A DNA stretch of 64,000 bases from Claveliimonas sp034178805 (lineage in GTDB: Bacteria; Bacillota; Clostridia; Lachnospirales; Lachnospiraceae): NCBI RefSeq assembly GCF_050314255.1, contig NZ_JBNPMZ010000004.1, positions 1 to 64,000 of the forward strand. Direction: 5' to 3'. Under the pieces are notes generated by a model. The model saw only the letters and a list, made by a program, of their open reading frames with translations. It had not been told where the DNA came from and did not search any database. Position numbers and translations under genes: made by a program. Positions 8,018 through 16,447 of the stretch are shown here, in pieces. Position 1 is the stretch's first letter; the number at the start of each line of letters is the position of its first letter.

Positions 8018-9334
8018 TTATCTGTCACCTGCAAAAGTCCGGATATCTACAGGCTCTCCGCCATGTACTCTGGAATATTCTGCTGCAAGTGCACAGTAAT
8101 GACTTTCCAGAGAACGGTCAAGAGATGTCACGTAAGAACTTTCTTCTCTCTCCCCGCTTATCATATCCAGAAATTCCTCTACCATCTGTGTATCGCCGCC
8201 TCCGTGTCCGGAGAAATCATCAGAAAGGCTCATAACATCAATGCTGTGTTCTGTAATATTCTCATCAAAATTCCGAATGGTGATCTCACTCTTCTCCGGT
8301 TCATTTCCATCCATGTTAACGATCATTTCTCCTCTCGTTCCCATGAATTTCGCATAGCGGGTTATCGATGAAGTAAATCCACACATAGTGAAGCTCATTG
8401 TGCTTCCGTCAGTCATATTCAGGTTCACCACCTGGTGATCAACCACATTGTTGTCACAGTGGTATACACATCGTCCGTATGGACCTTCCTTCAATGCCCG
8501 AAGTATTTTTTCCTCATTCGGTCCTTCCGGTACCAGTACATCCAGAGGCCATATACGGTTACCTGCATTGTAGCCTGCCAGCTTATTTTCCATATATATC
8601 TTTTCTGCATCAAATGGGCAGGTCTCTCTCACCTTACATCCATCCATACAGCGCATGGCACATCCTTCCGGCGCCTTCTCCTTCTTAAAGAGATATGTAT
8701 CGCCATAAGAAGACAGGGATTTACATTCTTTTCCTGCCAGCCACAGATACAGATCCATGTCATGACAGCATTTCTGCAGGATCATCGGACTTGTCACATC
8801 GGAATTTGCCCAGTTTCCACGGACAAAACTGTGTGCCTGATGGAACCAGCCCACATTTTCAATTGCCATGATGGAAACAATATCCCCAATACTTCCATCA
8901 TCTAACAATTCCTTTACTTTCTGATAGATCGGTGTATATCTGAGCACATGACATACCACAACTTTGCGCTCATATTTCTTCGCCGCTTCTGCCAGCTTCG
9001 CACATTCGTTAAGATCCGGTGACACCGGCTTCTCAAGAAGAAGATGATAACCTTTCTCCAGAGCCGGGATCGCATGTCCCACATGCTGCCTGTCCTGTGT
9101 TGCAATAATCATGGCATCTGCCAGCTTATCTGCCGCAAGCATCTCCTCGGCACTGGAAAAGCATGCTTCCTTAGGCAGATTGTATTCTTTCGCCATAAGA
9201 GCAACTTTATGTGGGTCCGTATCTGCCACTGCCGTAATCTGCATTTTATCCGGATGCGTCTTTGCAACCCTGGCATATGCATCCCTGCCGCGGCTCCCCA
9301 GCCCCGCGATTGCAACTTTGACACATTTTCCCAT
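8018..9334 (-). CDS. Gfo/Idh/MocA-family oxidoreductase
   Basis: 438 residues. The N-terminal Rossmann domain has VAIAGLGSRGRDAY, AVADTDPHK and the conserved EKP (LLLEKPVSPD); the C-terminal alpha/beta domain carries HDMDLYLWLAG. A Cys-rich insert (MRCMDGCKVRETC, about residues 224-236) is common in gut-bacterial members and could bind metal. These enzymes oxidise or isomerise sugars and sugar acids with NAD(P); the GH109 glycosidases also belong to this superfamily, but I see nothing that selects that function. It starts 4 bases after the glycosidase stop with AAAGGAGG upstream, so the two are translated together and probably act on the same glycan. Confidence 0.85.
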   Translation of the reverse strand: MGKCVKVAIAGLGSRGRDAYARVAKTHPDKMQITAVADTDPHKVALMAKEYNLPKEACFSSAEEMLAADKLADAMIIATQDRQHVGHAIPALEKGYHLLLEKPVSPDLNECAKLAEAAKKYERKVVVCHVLRYTPIYQKVKELLDDGSIGDIVSIMAIENVGWFHQAHSFVRGNWANSDVTSPMILQKCCHDMDLYLWLAGKECKSLSSYGDTYLFKKEKAPEGCAMRCMDGCKVRETCPFDAEKIYMENKLAGYNAGNRIWPLDVLVPEGPNEEKILRALKEGPYGRCVYHCDNNVVDHQVVNLNMTDGSTMSFTMCGFTSSITRYAKFMGTRGEMIVNMDGNEPEKSEITIRNFDENITEHSIDVMSLSDDFSGHGGGDTQMVEEFLDMISGEREESSYVTSLDRSLESHYCALAAEYSRVHGGEPVDIRTFAGDR

Positions 9335-9338
9335 TGTC

Positions 9339-11237
9339 TTAATCCTCCTTTGTTCCTATCTCATATGTCTGCTTTTTAAAATCTATGGTCACGATGGTTC
9401 CGTCTGCAAATTCTGTTCTCTGGACATCGTAATTCCCATTTACCATCTCATGTCTTACCATTTCCTGCTTTGCCACCTTCTGATATAATCCGGATACCAG
9501 GTTGCATCGCTTAATATCTTCCTCAACGTCTGTTTCCACGACATTTTCAAAGGAACCGTCAAAATTCGGATATGCCCCGTCTCTCCGAAAATATGGCGCA
9601 CCGCCATTCAGAAGCGCATACAGCATATAATCCTCTGACTTACTGACTCTCTCCATCATCCACGGTGCGATCAGACAGTCATGATATACCAGATTAAACA
9701 GCGGTACCGGAACCCCATATCTCGGTCCGCCCGGCTCACGGAGCATAAAATCATACGGTGCATAGTGGCTGAAGACCATACTTGGCACACACCAGTCACT
9801 CACTTCCTCTGAGCTTGGAAGAATCCCCTTTGACATCAGGTAATCGAAACAGTGATTTCGCTCCTCCTGACATTCTCTTCTGCTCATTCTGTGACGGGGA
9901 TTATTACATTCATCCCCTTCATTACAGGTAAATACATCCAGATATGCACAGTCCAGATTTATTCCATTCTTTTCCAGTTCCGCAAAATTACGCTTCACAT
10001 AGTATGGAGCCTGGGTTCCGCACAAGTAGGACTGCGGACCACCAGCCCATCTCTGATGGGTCGGAATCGTACCATCTACCAGACGGCATGCATAATCTTC
10101 ATCAAAACTCTCTGAAGACATATAGTAATCTCTGTACTGATCATGAATTCCAAACAGGTCTCCGGATTCATGCATGGAATCAGCCAGTGATTTCATACCT
10201 TCCCATCCTCCGGCTTCTTCACATGCCGGCGGGTAATCCGGGTGATTATTGTCATATCCGGGCTCAGCCCATCCATCCAGATGCAGATAGAGCTTACCTG
10301 CTCCTGCCTCATGATATTTCTTTAATTCTTCTTCTCTCTGTGCAAATGTAGTGAGACTGTTATTTCTTTCCGGATCTTTCGGATCATAGAAATCAGATTC
10401 TTTTCTCACATAGGTTTTGATTCCCATATGTATAAATGAACATTTGATCAGTTCATCTACTGCCGGAACCTTTGCAGCCTTCTCTCTTAATGTACGGAGA
10501 CGTCCCTGCTCTTTCACATAAGTTCTGTATACTTTACAGAGCTCATTATAATCGCAGTCATCAAGAAGCGAATATCTCATGATTCTTCTGTAATCCATTT
10601 TTCCAAGGCTTGGCTCATACCACACCCCCACATGGGTATACGGTCCACCTGCCGGATGTTCCGCATGATACCCCGCGTTCCATGGTGTGGTACAGATTGC
10701 AATGTATCCGTTTCTGTCCTTCACCTGTCCGAACCATGGCATATATCCTCCCGCGGTTCCGAAAAATCCGTCAAACACGATCGGTGCAAGCTCTGTCTCC
10801 CAGGTATTGGGAATCATGAGTCCCTGCTGCATATTCAGCAGGGTGTACCAGTTGTCTTTCTTTTCTTCAAAAGCCATCTCACCCGGCCAGTACATATGTT
10901 TTACTTTCAATCCATCCTCACAGACCGGTATCCATTCAAAATAGATATGCTCTGTAGATTTCTCGATCCATACAAAGGTTTCGAAGGTATATGGGACCTC
11001 CACACCTTCCACCTGGAATCCCCGGAACAAACTGCGGATTCCCATTCCGATTCCGTTCTCCACTTTCTCATGACTGATGTGAAGAGCGTCCTCAAATTTT
11101 ACCGTTCCTTCTTCGCATTCCATATGCGGCACATAATCCTCTGACCATCCCCATGTGGCATCATTTCTGGCCAGGGTATACCGAAGACTCTCTTCTTCAA
11201 ACCGAATCCCGGTATGATTCACATTTACATTTATCAT
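9339..11237 (-). CDS. Glycoside hydrolase, probably GH129-like
   Basis: 632 residues without a signal peptide, so presumably intracellular. A beta-rich N-terminal domain (1-250) precedes a TIM-barrel-like catalytic domain (about 255-555) with LYLHLDGW, LFGIHDQYRDYY, CAYLDVFT and ILPSSEEVSDW. Candidate catalytic residues are Asp434 in AYLDVFT and Glu477 (or Glu478) in PSSEE. From memory, the bifidobacterial GH129 alpha-N-acetylgalactosaminidase uses Asp435 and Glu478 in a protein of nearly the same length, with the same 43-residue spacing; that is why I favour GH129 or a close relative in the GH101/GH129 group. The alternative is an uncharacterised TIM-barrel family such as DUF5696. It is first in an operon with an oxidoreductase and a sugar importer, so it likely cleaves the imported glycoside. 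AAAGGGGA precedes the ATG. Confidence 0.65.
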   Translation of the reverse strand: MINVNVNHTGIRFEEESLRYTLARNDATWGWSEDYVPHMECEEGTVKFEDALHISHEKVENGIGMGIRSLFRGFQVEGVEVPYTFETFVWIEKSTEHIYFEWIPVCEDGLKVKHMYWPGEMAFEEKKDNWYTLLNMQQGLMIPNTWETELAPIVFDGFFGTAGGYMPWFGQVKDRNGYIAICTTPWNAGYHAEHPAGGPYTHVGVWYEPSLGKMDYRRIMRYSLLDDCDYNELCKVYRTYVKEQGRLRTLREKAAKVPAVDELIKCSFIHMGIKTYVRKESDFYDPKDPERNNSLTTFAQREEELKKYHEAGAGKLYLHLDGWAEPGYDNNHPDYPPACEEAGGWEGMKSLADSMHESGDLFGIHDQYRDYYMSSESFDEDYACRLVDGTIPTHQRWAGGPQSYLCGTQAPYYVKRNFAELEKNGINLDCAYLDVFTCNEGDECNNPRHRMSRRECQEERNHCFDYLMSKGILPSSEEVSDWCVPSMVFSHYAPYDFMLREPGGPRYGVPVPLFNLVYHDCLIAPWMMERVSKSEDYMLYALLNGGAPYFRRDGAYPNFDGSFENVVETDVEEDIKRCNLVSGLYQKVAKQEMVRHEMVNGNYDVQRTEFADGTIVTIDFKKQTYEIGTKED

Positions 11238-11325
11238 ATCGTCTTTTCCCCTTTTGTGAATACTGCTGTATTCATCTCTTCAACAATTAGAATTATATTC
11301 CACATTGCACAATTATGCTTATACT

Positions 11326-11368
11326 ATTGTCTAGTCATATTGTCTAATTATCTCTATTCTGCTACAAT
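11326..11368 (+). promoter_or_regulatory. Promoter and repeat operator between araC-type gene and GH operon
   Basis: TTGTCT (11340-11345), 17 bases and TACAAT (11363-11368) form a promoter for the AraC-type gene. Two copies of ATTGTCTA (11326-11333 and 11339-11346), 13 bases apart, cover its -35 region and lie upstream of a TATAAT-like -10 for the divergent operon that lacks a good -35. This suits a regulator that represses itself and activates the operon. Confidence 0.55.
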
Positions 11369-11389
11369 ATGTAAAAAGGAGGGATATCC

Positions 11390-12325
11390 GTGACATACAT
11401 CAGAACAAAGCTGAAAAAAGAAATAGAAATAGATTCTATCATCACGCTTCACTATTTTGAATATATGAAAGACTTTGTTTTTAAAGGTGAATCCCACAAT
11501 TTCTGGGAATTTCTCTATGTGGACCACGGAACTGTATCCGTATGCGCTGACGACACCTGGATGACATTAAATACAGGGGATATTATTTTCCATAGACCCA
11601 ATGAATTTCATGCAATCAAATCCATTGGTAAAAATTCACCCAACCTGGTTGCCATGTCATTTACCAGCAATTCTCCCTCTATGGACTTTTTTATTCAGAA
11701 ACATTTCACACTGACAGGAGAAGAGCGATCCCTGATTTCCCATATTATTTCCGAGGGTCGTAAAACCTTCTCCACCCCTATACATATTCCATCCGTGGAA
11801 CAGGTAATCCTGAAAGAAGAGACTCCCTTTGCCTCTGCCCAGCTTATTATCCTTTATCTGGAATTGTTCCTGATTACCGCCGTGCGCAATCACACAGACG
11901 AAGCACATGAGATCAAAAAAACTCCCGCTTCCATGGATTCTCCGGGCACCCGGTCCATGAAGCAGGAAAGACTGGAAAACATCCTGCAGTATATGGAATT
12001 CCACATCTGCGAGCAGCTTAAGATTTCCGACATCTGCAATACCTTCTCCATCAGCCGCTCTTCACTGCAGGCTTTATTTCATGATAAACTGAATTGCGGC
12101 GTAATTGATCATTTTAATGCCATGAAAATTCAAAGAGCCAAGGATATTATCCGGGACGGGAACATGAATTTCACAGAAATTGCCTATTTTCTTTCCTATA
12201 GTTCTCTCCCGTATTTTTCCAAACAATTCCGGGCGGCGAACGGCATGTCTCCATCCGAATATGCTTCCTCCGTCAAGGGAATGACCGAGGCATTAAGACC
12301 AAAAGACAGGGAAGACACTCAATAA
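11390..12325 (+). CDS. AraC-family transcriptional regulator
   Basis: 311 residues. The N-terminal cupin-like sensor (about 15-160: HNFWEFLYVDHGTVSV, LNTGDIIFHRPNEFHAI) is followed by a C-terminal double helix-turn-helix (about 195-300: LKISDICNTFSISRSSLQALFHDKL, then NFTEIAYFLSYSSLPYFSKQFRAANGMSPSEYA). It starts with GTG behind AAGGAGGGATATCC. It is divergent from the glycosidase/ABC operon, so it most likely activates that operon on binding a sugar or breakdown product; the direct repeats in the gap are candidate sites. Confidence 0.92.
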   Translation: MTYIRTKLKKEIEIDSIITLHYFEYMKDFVFKGESHNFWEFLYVDHGTVSVCADDTWMTLNTGDIIFHRPNEFHAIKSIGKNSPNLVAMSFTSNSPSMDFFIQKHFTLTGEERSLISHIISEGRKTFSTPIHIPSVEQVILKEETPFASAQLIILYLELFLITAVRNHTDEAHEIKKTPASMDSPGTRSMKQERLENILQYMEFHICEQLKISDICNTFSISRSSLQALFHDKLNCGVIDHFNAMKIQRAKDIIRDGNMNFTEIAYFLSYSSLPYFSKQFRAANGMSPSEYASSVKGMTEALRPKDREDTQ

Positions 12326-12341
12326 GTGCTTCCCTGTTTTT
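12306..12341. terminator. Bidirectional terminator between araC-type gene and M18 peptidase
   Basis: ACAGGGAAG...CTTCCCTGT with an inner CACT/AGTG stem spans the AraC-type stop codon. It is followed by T5 on the plus strand, and by a CTTTTT tract on the minus strand, so it can end both convergent transcripts. Confidence 0.8.
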
Positions 12342-13724
12342 CTAGAATTCTGCTTTCAAAAATGCTTCATAGCATCTGACGGTCTCATAGATATCCGCTT
12401 TGCTGGTCACTTCCCATGGAGCATGCATGGACAGCACTGCCACACCGCTGTCGATGACCTCCATCCCGTAAACAGCCATCAGATAGGCGATGGTACCGCC
12501 TCCACCGATATCAACCCGACCGAGCTCTGCCGTCTGGAAAGATACACCCGCATCCTCCATAATTTTTCTAAGCTGAGCAATGTATTCCGGATTCGCGTCA
12601 TTAGATCCGCTCTTTCCGCCGCTTCCCGTATACTTATTAAATACCGGTCCGCGCGCCAGATATGCGGCGTTCTTCTTCTCATATACCTCTTCGTACATGG
12701 GGTCAAATCCCGCACTCACATCGGATGAGAGCATTTTGGAGTTGGCCAGGGTACGTCTGAGGATCAAATCATTATAGTCTGTATTCAAAGCAATATACTC
12801 TGCCACCGCATTTTCAAAGAACCTGGATGTCATGCCGCTTGCCCCTACACTTCCGATCTCTTCTTTATCAATCAGAAGACAGCAGGAGGTTCTTGTAACT
12901 TCTTTTTCCTCCAGCATCGCAAAAAGGGAAGTAAAGGCGCACACCCTGTCATCCTGTCCATATGCCAGAACCATACTCTGATCTAATCCGCAGTCTCTTG
13001 CTTTTCCCGCAGGTACAATCTCAAACTCGGCAGAAAGAAAATCTTCCTCTTCCATATTGTATCTGTCTTTTAAAATTCTGAGAATCTGCTTCTTCACTCC
13101 ATCTTCCTTCTCATCCTTAAGCGGACGGTTTCCGATCAGGAGATCCATCTGCTCACCGTCAATGAATTTATCCGCATTCTTCTCTCTCTGCAGACGTCCC
13201 AGATGCGGAAGAAGATCTGTGATCACCAGTGCCGGTTCATCATCCCGCTCACCGATGCTGATATCTGTTCTGGTTCCGTCTTTTCTGACAACCACTCCGT
13301 GAAGCGCAAGGGGCAGGGCAAGCCACTGGTATTTCTTCACGCCTCCGTAATAATGGGTATCCAGATAAGCCAGATCTCCGCTTTCATACAACGGATTCTG
13401 CTTCACGTCAATACGTGGAGAGTCAATGTGTGCCCCCAGAATATTCATTCCCTGCTCAATTGGCAGTGTACCCGCCTGGAAAAGAACGATAGCCCTCTCC
13501 ATATATTCCAGATACACCTTGTCATTCGGTTTCACCCGTTCTCCATTTCGGATGAGTTCCTTCATGTCCCGATAGCCCGCCTCTTTGGCCAGAGCAATCG
13601 CAGTCCGCACGCACTCACGCTCTGTTTTCCCCATATCCAGGCAGGTGCGGTATTTTTCAGATACTTTTTCCAGTTCCATCAGCTGTTCTTCGCTGTAAGA
13701 ACTCCATAAATTCTTTCGTTCCAT
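12342..13724 (-). CDS. M18-family aminopeptidase (first paralogue)
   Basis: 460-residue cytosolic zinc aminopeptidase of the aspartyl-aminopeptidase type, which removes N-terminal residues from peptides. Recognisable parts are NILGAHIDSPRIDVKQNPLYE with the first metal ligands, LIDKEEIGSVGASGMTS (catalytic Glu and metal ligand), SSDVSAGFDP, and the C-terminal GGGGTIAYLMAVYGMEVIDSGVAVLSMHAPWE with the last His. GGGAGG precedes the ATG. It is a close paralogue of the next gene upstream, 140 bases away in the same orientation, and is closed by a bidirectional terminator. Confidence 0.93.
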   Translation of the reverse strand: MERKNLWSSYSEEQLMELEKVSEKYRTCLDMGKTERECVRTAIALAKEAGYRDMKELIRNGERVKPNDKVYLEYMERAIVLFQAGTLPIEQGMNILGAHIDSPRIDVKQNPLYESGDLAYLDTHYYGGVKKYQWLALPLALHGVVVRKDGTRTDISIGERDDEPALVITDLLPHLGRLQREKNADKFIDGEQMDLLIGNRPLKDEKEDGVKKQILRILKDRYNMEEEDFLSAEFEIVPAGKARDCGLDQSMVLAYGQDDRVCAFTSLFAMLEEKEVTRTSCCLLIDKEEIGSVGASGMTSRFFENAVAEYIALNTDYNDLILRRTLANSKMLSSDVSAGFDPMYEEVYEKKNAAYLARGPVFNKYTGSGGKSGSNDANPEYIAQLRKIMEDAGVSFQTAELGRVDIGGGGTIAYLMAVYGMEVIDSGVAVLSMHAPWEVTSKADIYETVRCYEAFLKAEF

Positions 13725-13864
13725 AAGTCCCTCCCAAATGTTAAAATCTATAACTATTATAGTAAAGATTTACTAAAGGGGCTTATACGATTGTCCATGA
13801 AGGTTTTAGGATTATCCAGCCATTTCCAGAGTATTATCTGTCGTAATCAATCTCATCTGCCAGA

Positions 13865-15262
13865 TTACATATGTTTAATGAAAGCTTTGTATCCCTTATA
13901 TGCTTCGTAAATATCTGCCTTGCTGGTAATCTCCCACGGCGCATGCATACAAAGTACCGCAACACCGCTATCGATGACTTCCATACCATAGTTTGCCATA
14001 ATGTATGCGATGGTTCCGCCGCCACCCACATCTACCTTGCCAAGCTCGGCGAACTGATATGCTACTCCGTCCGTTTTCATAGCCCTGCGAATCTTAGCAA
14101 GGTATTCTGCATTAGCATCGTTAGAACCACTCTTGCCTCTGCTTCCGGTAAATTTATTGAAAACCAGTCCCTGTGCAAAAAATGCGGAGCTTCTCTTTTC
14201 AAATGCTTCTGCAAACATCGGATCATAAGCAGCACTTACATCGGAGGACAGCATTTTAGAATACTGTAGTGCTCTGCGCACTTTGATGTCTTTTGTTTCT
14301 CCCATGAGATCCATAATCTCTGCTACCGTATTTTCAAAGAATCGGGAATGCATTCCGGTAGCACCTACGCTTCCGATTTCTTCCTTATCCACCAAAATAC
14401 AGCAGGCCGTTCTCTCTACTTCTTCCACATCCAGCATTGCAAAAAGAGAGGTAAATGCACACACCCTGTCATCCTGTCCGTAAGCCATGATCATACTTCT
14501 GTCCAGTCCGCAGTCTCTTGCTCTTCCTGCCGGAACGATCTCCAGCTCAGCGGATACAAAATCTTCTTCAGAGATACCGTAATATTCTTCCAGAAGCTTC
14601 AGGATATTCTTCTTCACAGCTTCTTTTTCTTCCTTATCCATGCCCTCTGCCTGTGCAAGCGGACAGCTTCCGATCAAAAGATCCATCTTCTCGCCTTCGA
14701 TTACAGCGCTGGCCTTCTTCTCCATCTGCTGTGCAGCCAAGTGAACCAGCAGATCCGTAATTGCAAATACCGGATCATCATCCTTCTCACCGATACTTAC
14801 ATTCACTACCTCGCCATCAGTTTTTGCAACCACACCGTGAAGTGCCAGAGGAATGGTTACCCACTGATATTTTTTGATTCCTCCATAGTAATGGGTATCC
14901 AGGTATGCGAAATCTTCACTCTCATACAGCGGATTCTGCTTCACGTCAATACGCGGAGAATCAATATGAGCACCGAGAATATTCATTCCCTCTTCCAGAG
15001 GTTTCTTTCCGATATGGAACAGAGAAACACTCTTATCCATACACACTGCATAAATTTTATCTCCAGCTTTTACCGGTGTCTGATTCTGAATCAGCTCCCG
15101 GATATCCTGATATCCTTTTTCCCGTGCCATACGCACTGCCAGTTTTACACATTCACGTTCTGTCTTTCCTTCATCAAGACATGCCTTATAAGTGTCATTG
15201 ATTCGATTCAGCTCTGCCAAATTCTCTTCTGTGTAAGTACTCCACACATTTTTATTTTCCAT
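13865..15262 (-). CDS. M18-family aminopeptidase (second paralogue)
   Basis: 465 residues, colinear with the neighbouring M18 enzyme: NILGAHIDSPRIDVKQNPLYE, LVDKEEIGSVGATGMHS, SSDVSAAYDP and GGGGTIAYIMANYGMEVIDSGVAVLCMHAPWE. All metal and catalytic positions are kept, so both copies look active. The ATG at 15262 is preferred to an upstream extension because GGAGG is 9 bases before it and the protein then begins at the same point as its paralogue. It overlaps the end of the precorrin-2 dehydrogenase gene by 11 bases, so it is physically the tail of the cobalamin cluster, though nothing links its function to B12. Confidence 0.93.
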   Translation of the reverse strand: MENKNVWSTYTEENLAELNRINDTYKACLDEGKTERECVKLAVRMAREKGYQDIRELIQNQTPVKAGDKIYAVCMDKSVSLFHIGKKPLEEGMNILGAHIDSPRIDVKQNPLYESEDFAYLDTHYYGGIKKYQWVTIPLALHGVVAKTDGEVVNVSIGEKDDDPVFAITDLLVHLAAQQMEKKASAVIEGEKMDLLIGSCPLAQAEGMDKEEKEAVKKNILKLLEEYYGISEEDFVSAELEIVPAGRARDCGLDRSMIMAYGQDDRVCAFTSLFAMLDVEEVERTACCILVDKEEIGSVGATGMHSRFFENTVAEIMDLMGETKDIKVRRALQYSKMLSSDVSAAYDPMFAEAFEKRSSAFFAQGLVFNKFTGSRGKSGSNDANAEYLAKIRRAMKTDGVAYQFAELGKVDVGGGGTIAYIMANYGMEVIDSGVAVLCMHAPWEITSKADIYEAYKGYKAFIKHM

Positions 15263-15803
15263 TTGAAACATCCTCCAAATTATTCTGATATTTTTTCCTA
15301 GTATAACACGTTTTTTCTTCCATAACACTTGAGGGAACCGAAAATGTTTTTTCAATTTTCTGCCGCACCGCCTTTACCCTTCCCGGATCTGTCCCCCCGG
15401 AATTCATGCCGATGACCACTCCTTCCACCTCTGTGACAGACGGGAAATAAAAGTCACAATCCTCTTTCTTATCCGACCGGTTAGAGAGAATGGCCTTCTT
15501 CCTGCAGACTCTGACGATCTGTTCATTCACTTCCGGCTTATCGGTTGTTGCCAGCACCATGTACCAGTGATTTTCCGATGCTTCGGTAATATCACTGTCA
15601 CAAAATTCTTTCGTAATCCAGCAAATTATTTCTTTTTCTGCAAGTTCTCTGATCTCCTCACGTGCCTCCGGAGCAATTACGGTAACATCAGCTCCAAATC
15701 GGAGCAGAGTCTGAACTCTTCTTACCGCAATCTGTCCGGCCCCCACAACCAGGATTTTCTTATCCGATATATCTATGAACACAGGAAAAAATGGATTTCC
15801 CAT
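15252..15803 (-). CDS. Precorrin-2 dehydrogenase / sirohydrochlorin chelatase-type protein
   Basis: 183-residue CysG N-domain/Met8p-like protein that oxidises precorrin-2 to sirohydrochlorin with NAD+. It has the Rossmann motif VVGAGQIAVRRVQTLLRFGADVTVIAP, the conserved LATTDKPEVNEQIVRVCR and the NRSDKKEDCDFYFPSV segment. It is shorter than full CysG, as expected for a stand-alone form, and its C-terminal dimerisation part is reduced. In this cluster it supplies sirohydrochlorin for the cobaltochelatase CbiK. GAGGAAAACGG precedes the ATG; it lies 14 bases after cbiC. Confidence 0.88.
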   Translation of the reverse strand: MGNPFFPVFIDISDKKILVVGAGQIAVRRVQTLLRFGADVTVIAPEAREEIRELAEKEIICWITKEFCDSDITEASENHWYMVLATTDKPEVNEQIVRVCRKKAILSNRSDKKEDCDFYFPSVTEVEGVVIGMNSGGTDPGRVKAVRQKIEKTFSVPSSVMEEKTCYTRKKYQNNLEDVSNGK

Positions 15804-15817
15804 TCCGTTTTCCTCCT

Positions 15818-16447
15818 TTACAGCATGTATAAAAGTGCATTACAGATACAGGCTGCGATATTACTGCCGCCCTTTCGTCCCCGGGCTACGATATAAGGTG
15901 TCTCCTTAAGACTTAAGATCAATTCCTTGGATGGAACCACATTTACAAATCCCACCGGGACACCGATGATCAATTCCGGATGAATCCTTCCTTCCTGAAT
16001 CAATTCATAAAGGCGAACCAGAGCTGTAGGGGCATTGCCGATGGCAAAGATTACCGGCTCCTGAATCCGGGCTGCTTTCTCCATACTGGCTGTCGCCCGC
16101 GTAATTCCCCGTACCTTTGCCTCCTTCGCAATGTCATCGTCCGACATAAAGCATCGCACCTCACCGCCATACTTTGCAAGTCGCGTCTTATTAATCCCCG
16201 CCTTTGCCATCTGCGTATCCGTCACGATCACCGCACCATTTCGCAGAGCGTTCAGTGCTTTTTCAACCACGCCCTCGGAAAACATCAGATTTTTCGCATA
16301 GTCAAAATCTGCACTGGTGTGGATACACCGCTTTACGATTGCTTCTGTTCCCGGCGCAAAATCCATCTCCCCCAGCTCCTGCGTAATAATCTCAAAGCTT
16401 CTTTTTTCAATCTCTGCAGGCTGAACCTGCTCTAATTCAATCTTCAT
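15818..16447 (-). CDS. cbiC: Cobalt-precorrin-8 methylmutase
   Basis: 209-residue CbiC/CobH that moves the C-11 methyl to C-12 to give cobyrinate. The catalytic His43 is in the motif CIHTSADFDY, and NGAVIVTDTQMAKAGI, CFMSDDDIAKEA, FAIGNAPTALVRLYELI and GVPVGFVNVVPSKE are family hallmarks. The start overlaps the cobU stop as ATGA, a sign of translational coupling. Length is normal. Confidence 0.95.
   Translation of the reverse strand: MKIELEQVQPAEIEKRSFEIITQELGEMDFAPGTEAIVKRCIHTSADFDYAKNLMFSEGVVEKALNALRNGAVIVTDTQMAKAGINKTRLAKYGGEVRCFMSDDDIAKEAKVRGITRATASMEKAARIQEPVIFAIGNAPTALVRLYELIQEGRIHPELIIGVPVGFVNVVPSKELILSLKETPYIVARGRKGGSNIAACICNALLYML

Noticed and set aside
8018..9334. GH109 glycosidase assignment for the Gfo/Idh protein
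   Set aside because: GH109 belongs to the same superfamily, but I saw no feature separating it from ordinary sugar oxidoreductases, so only the general call is given.
10632..11144. 170-residue plus-strand open frame within the glycosidase region
   Set aside because: It is antisense to conserved sequence of the glycosidase and lacks any ribosome site or domain.
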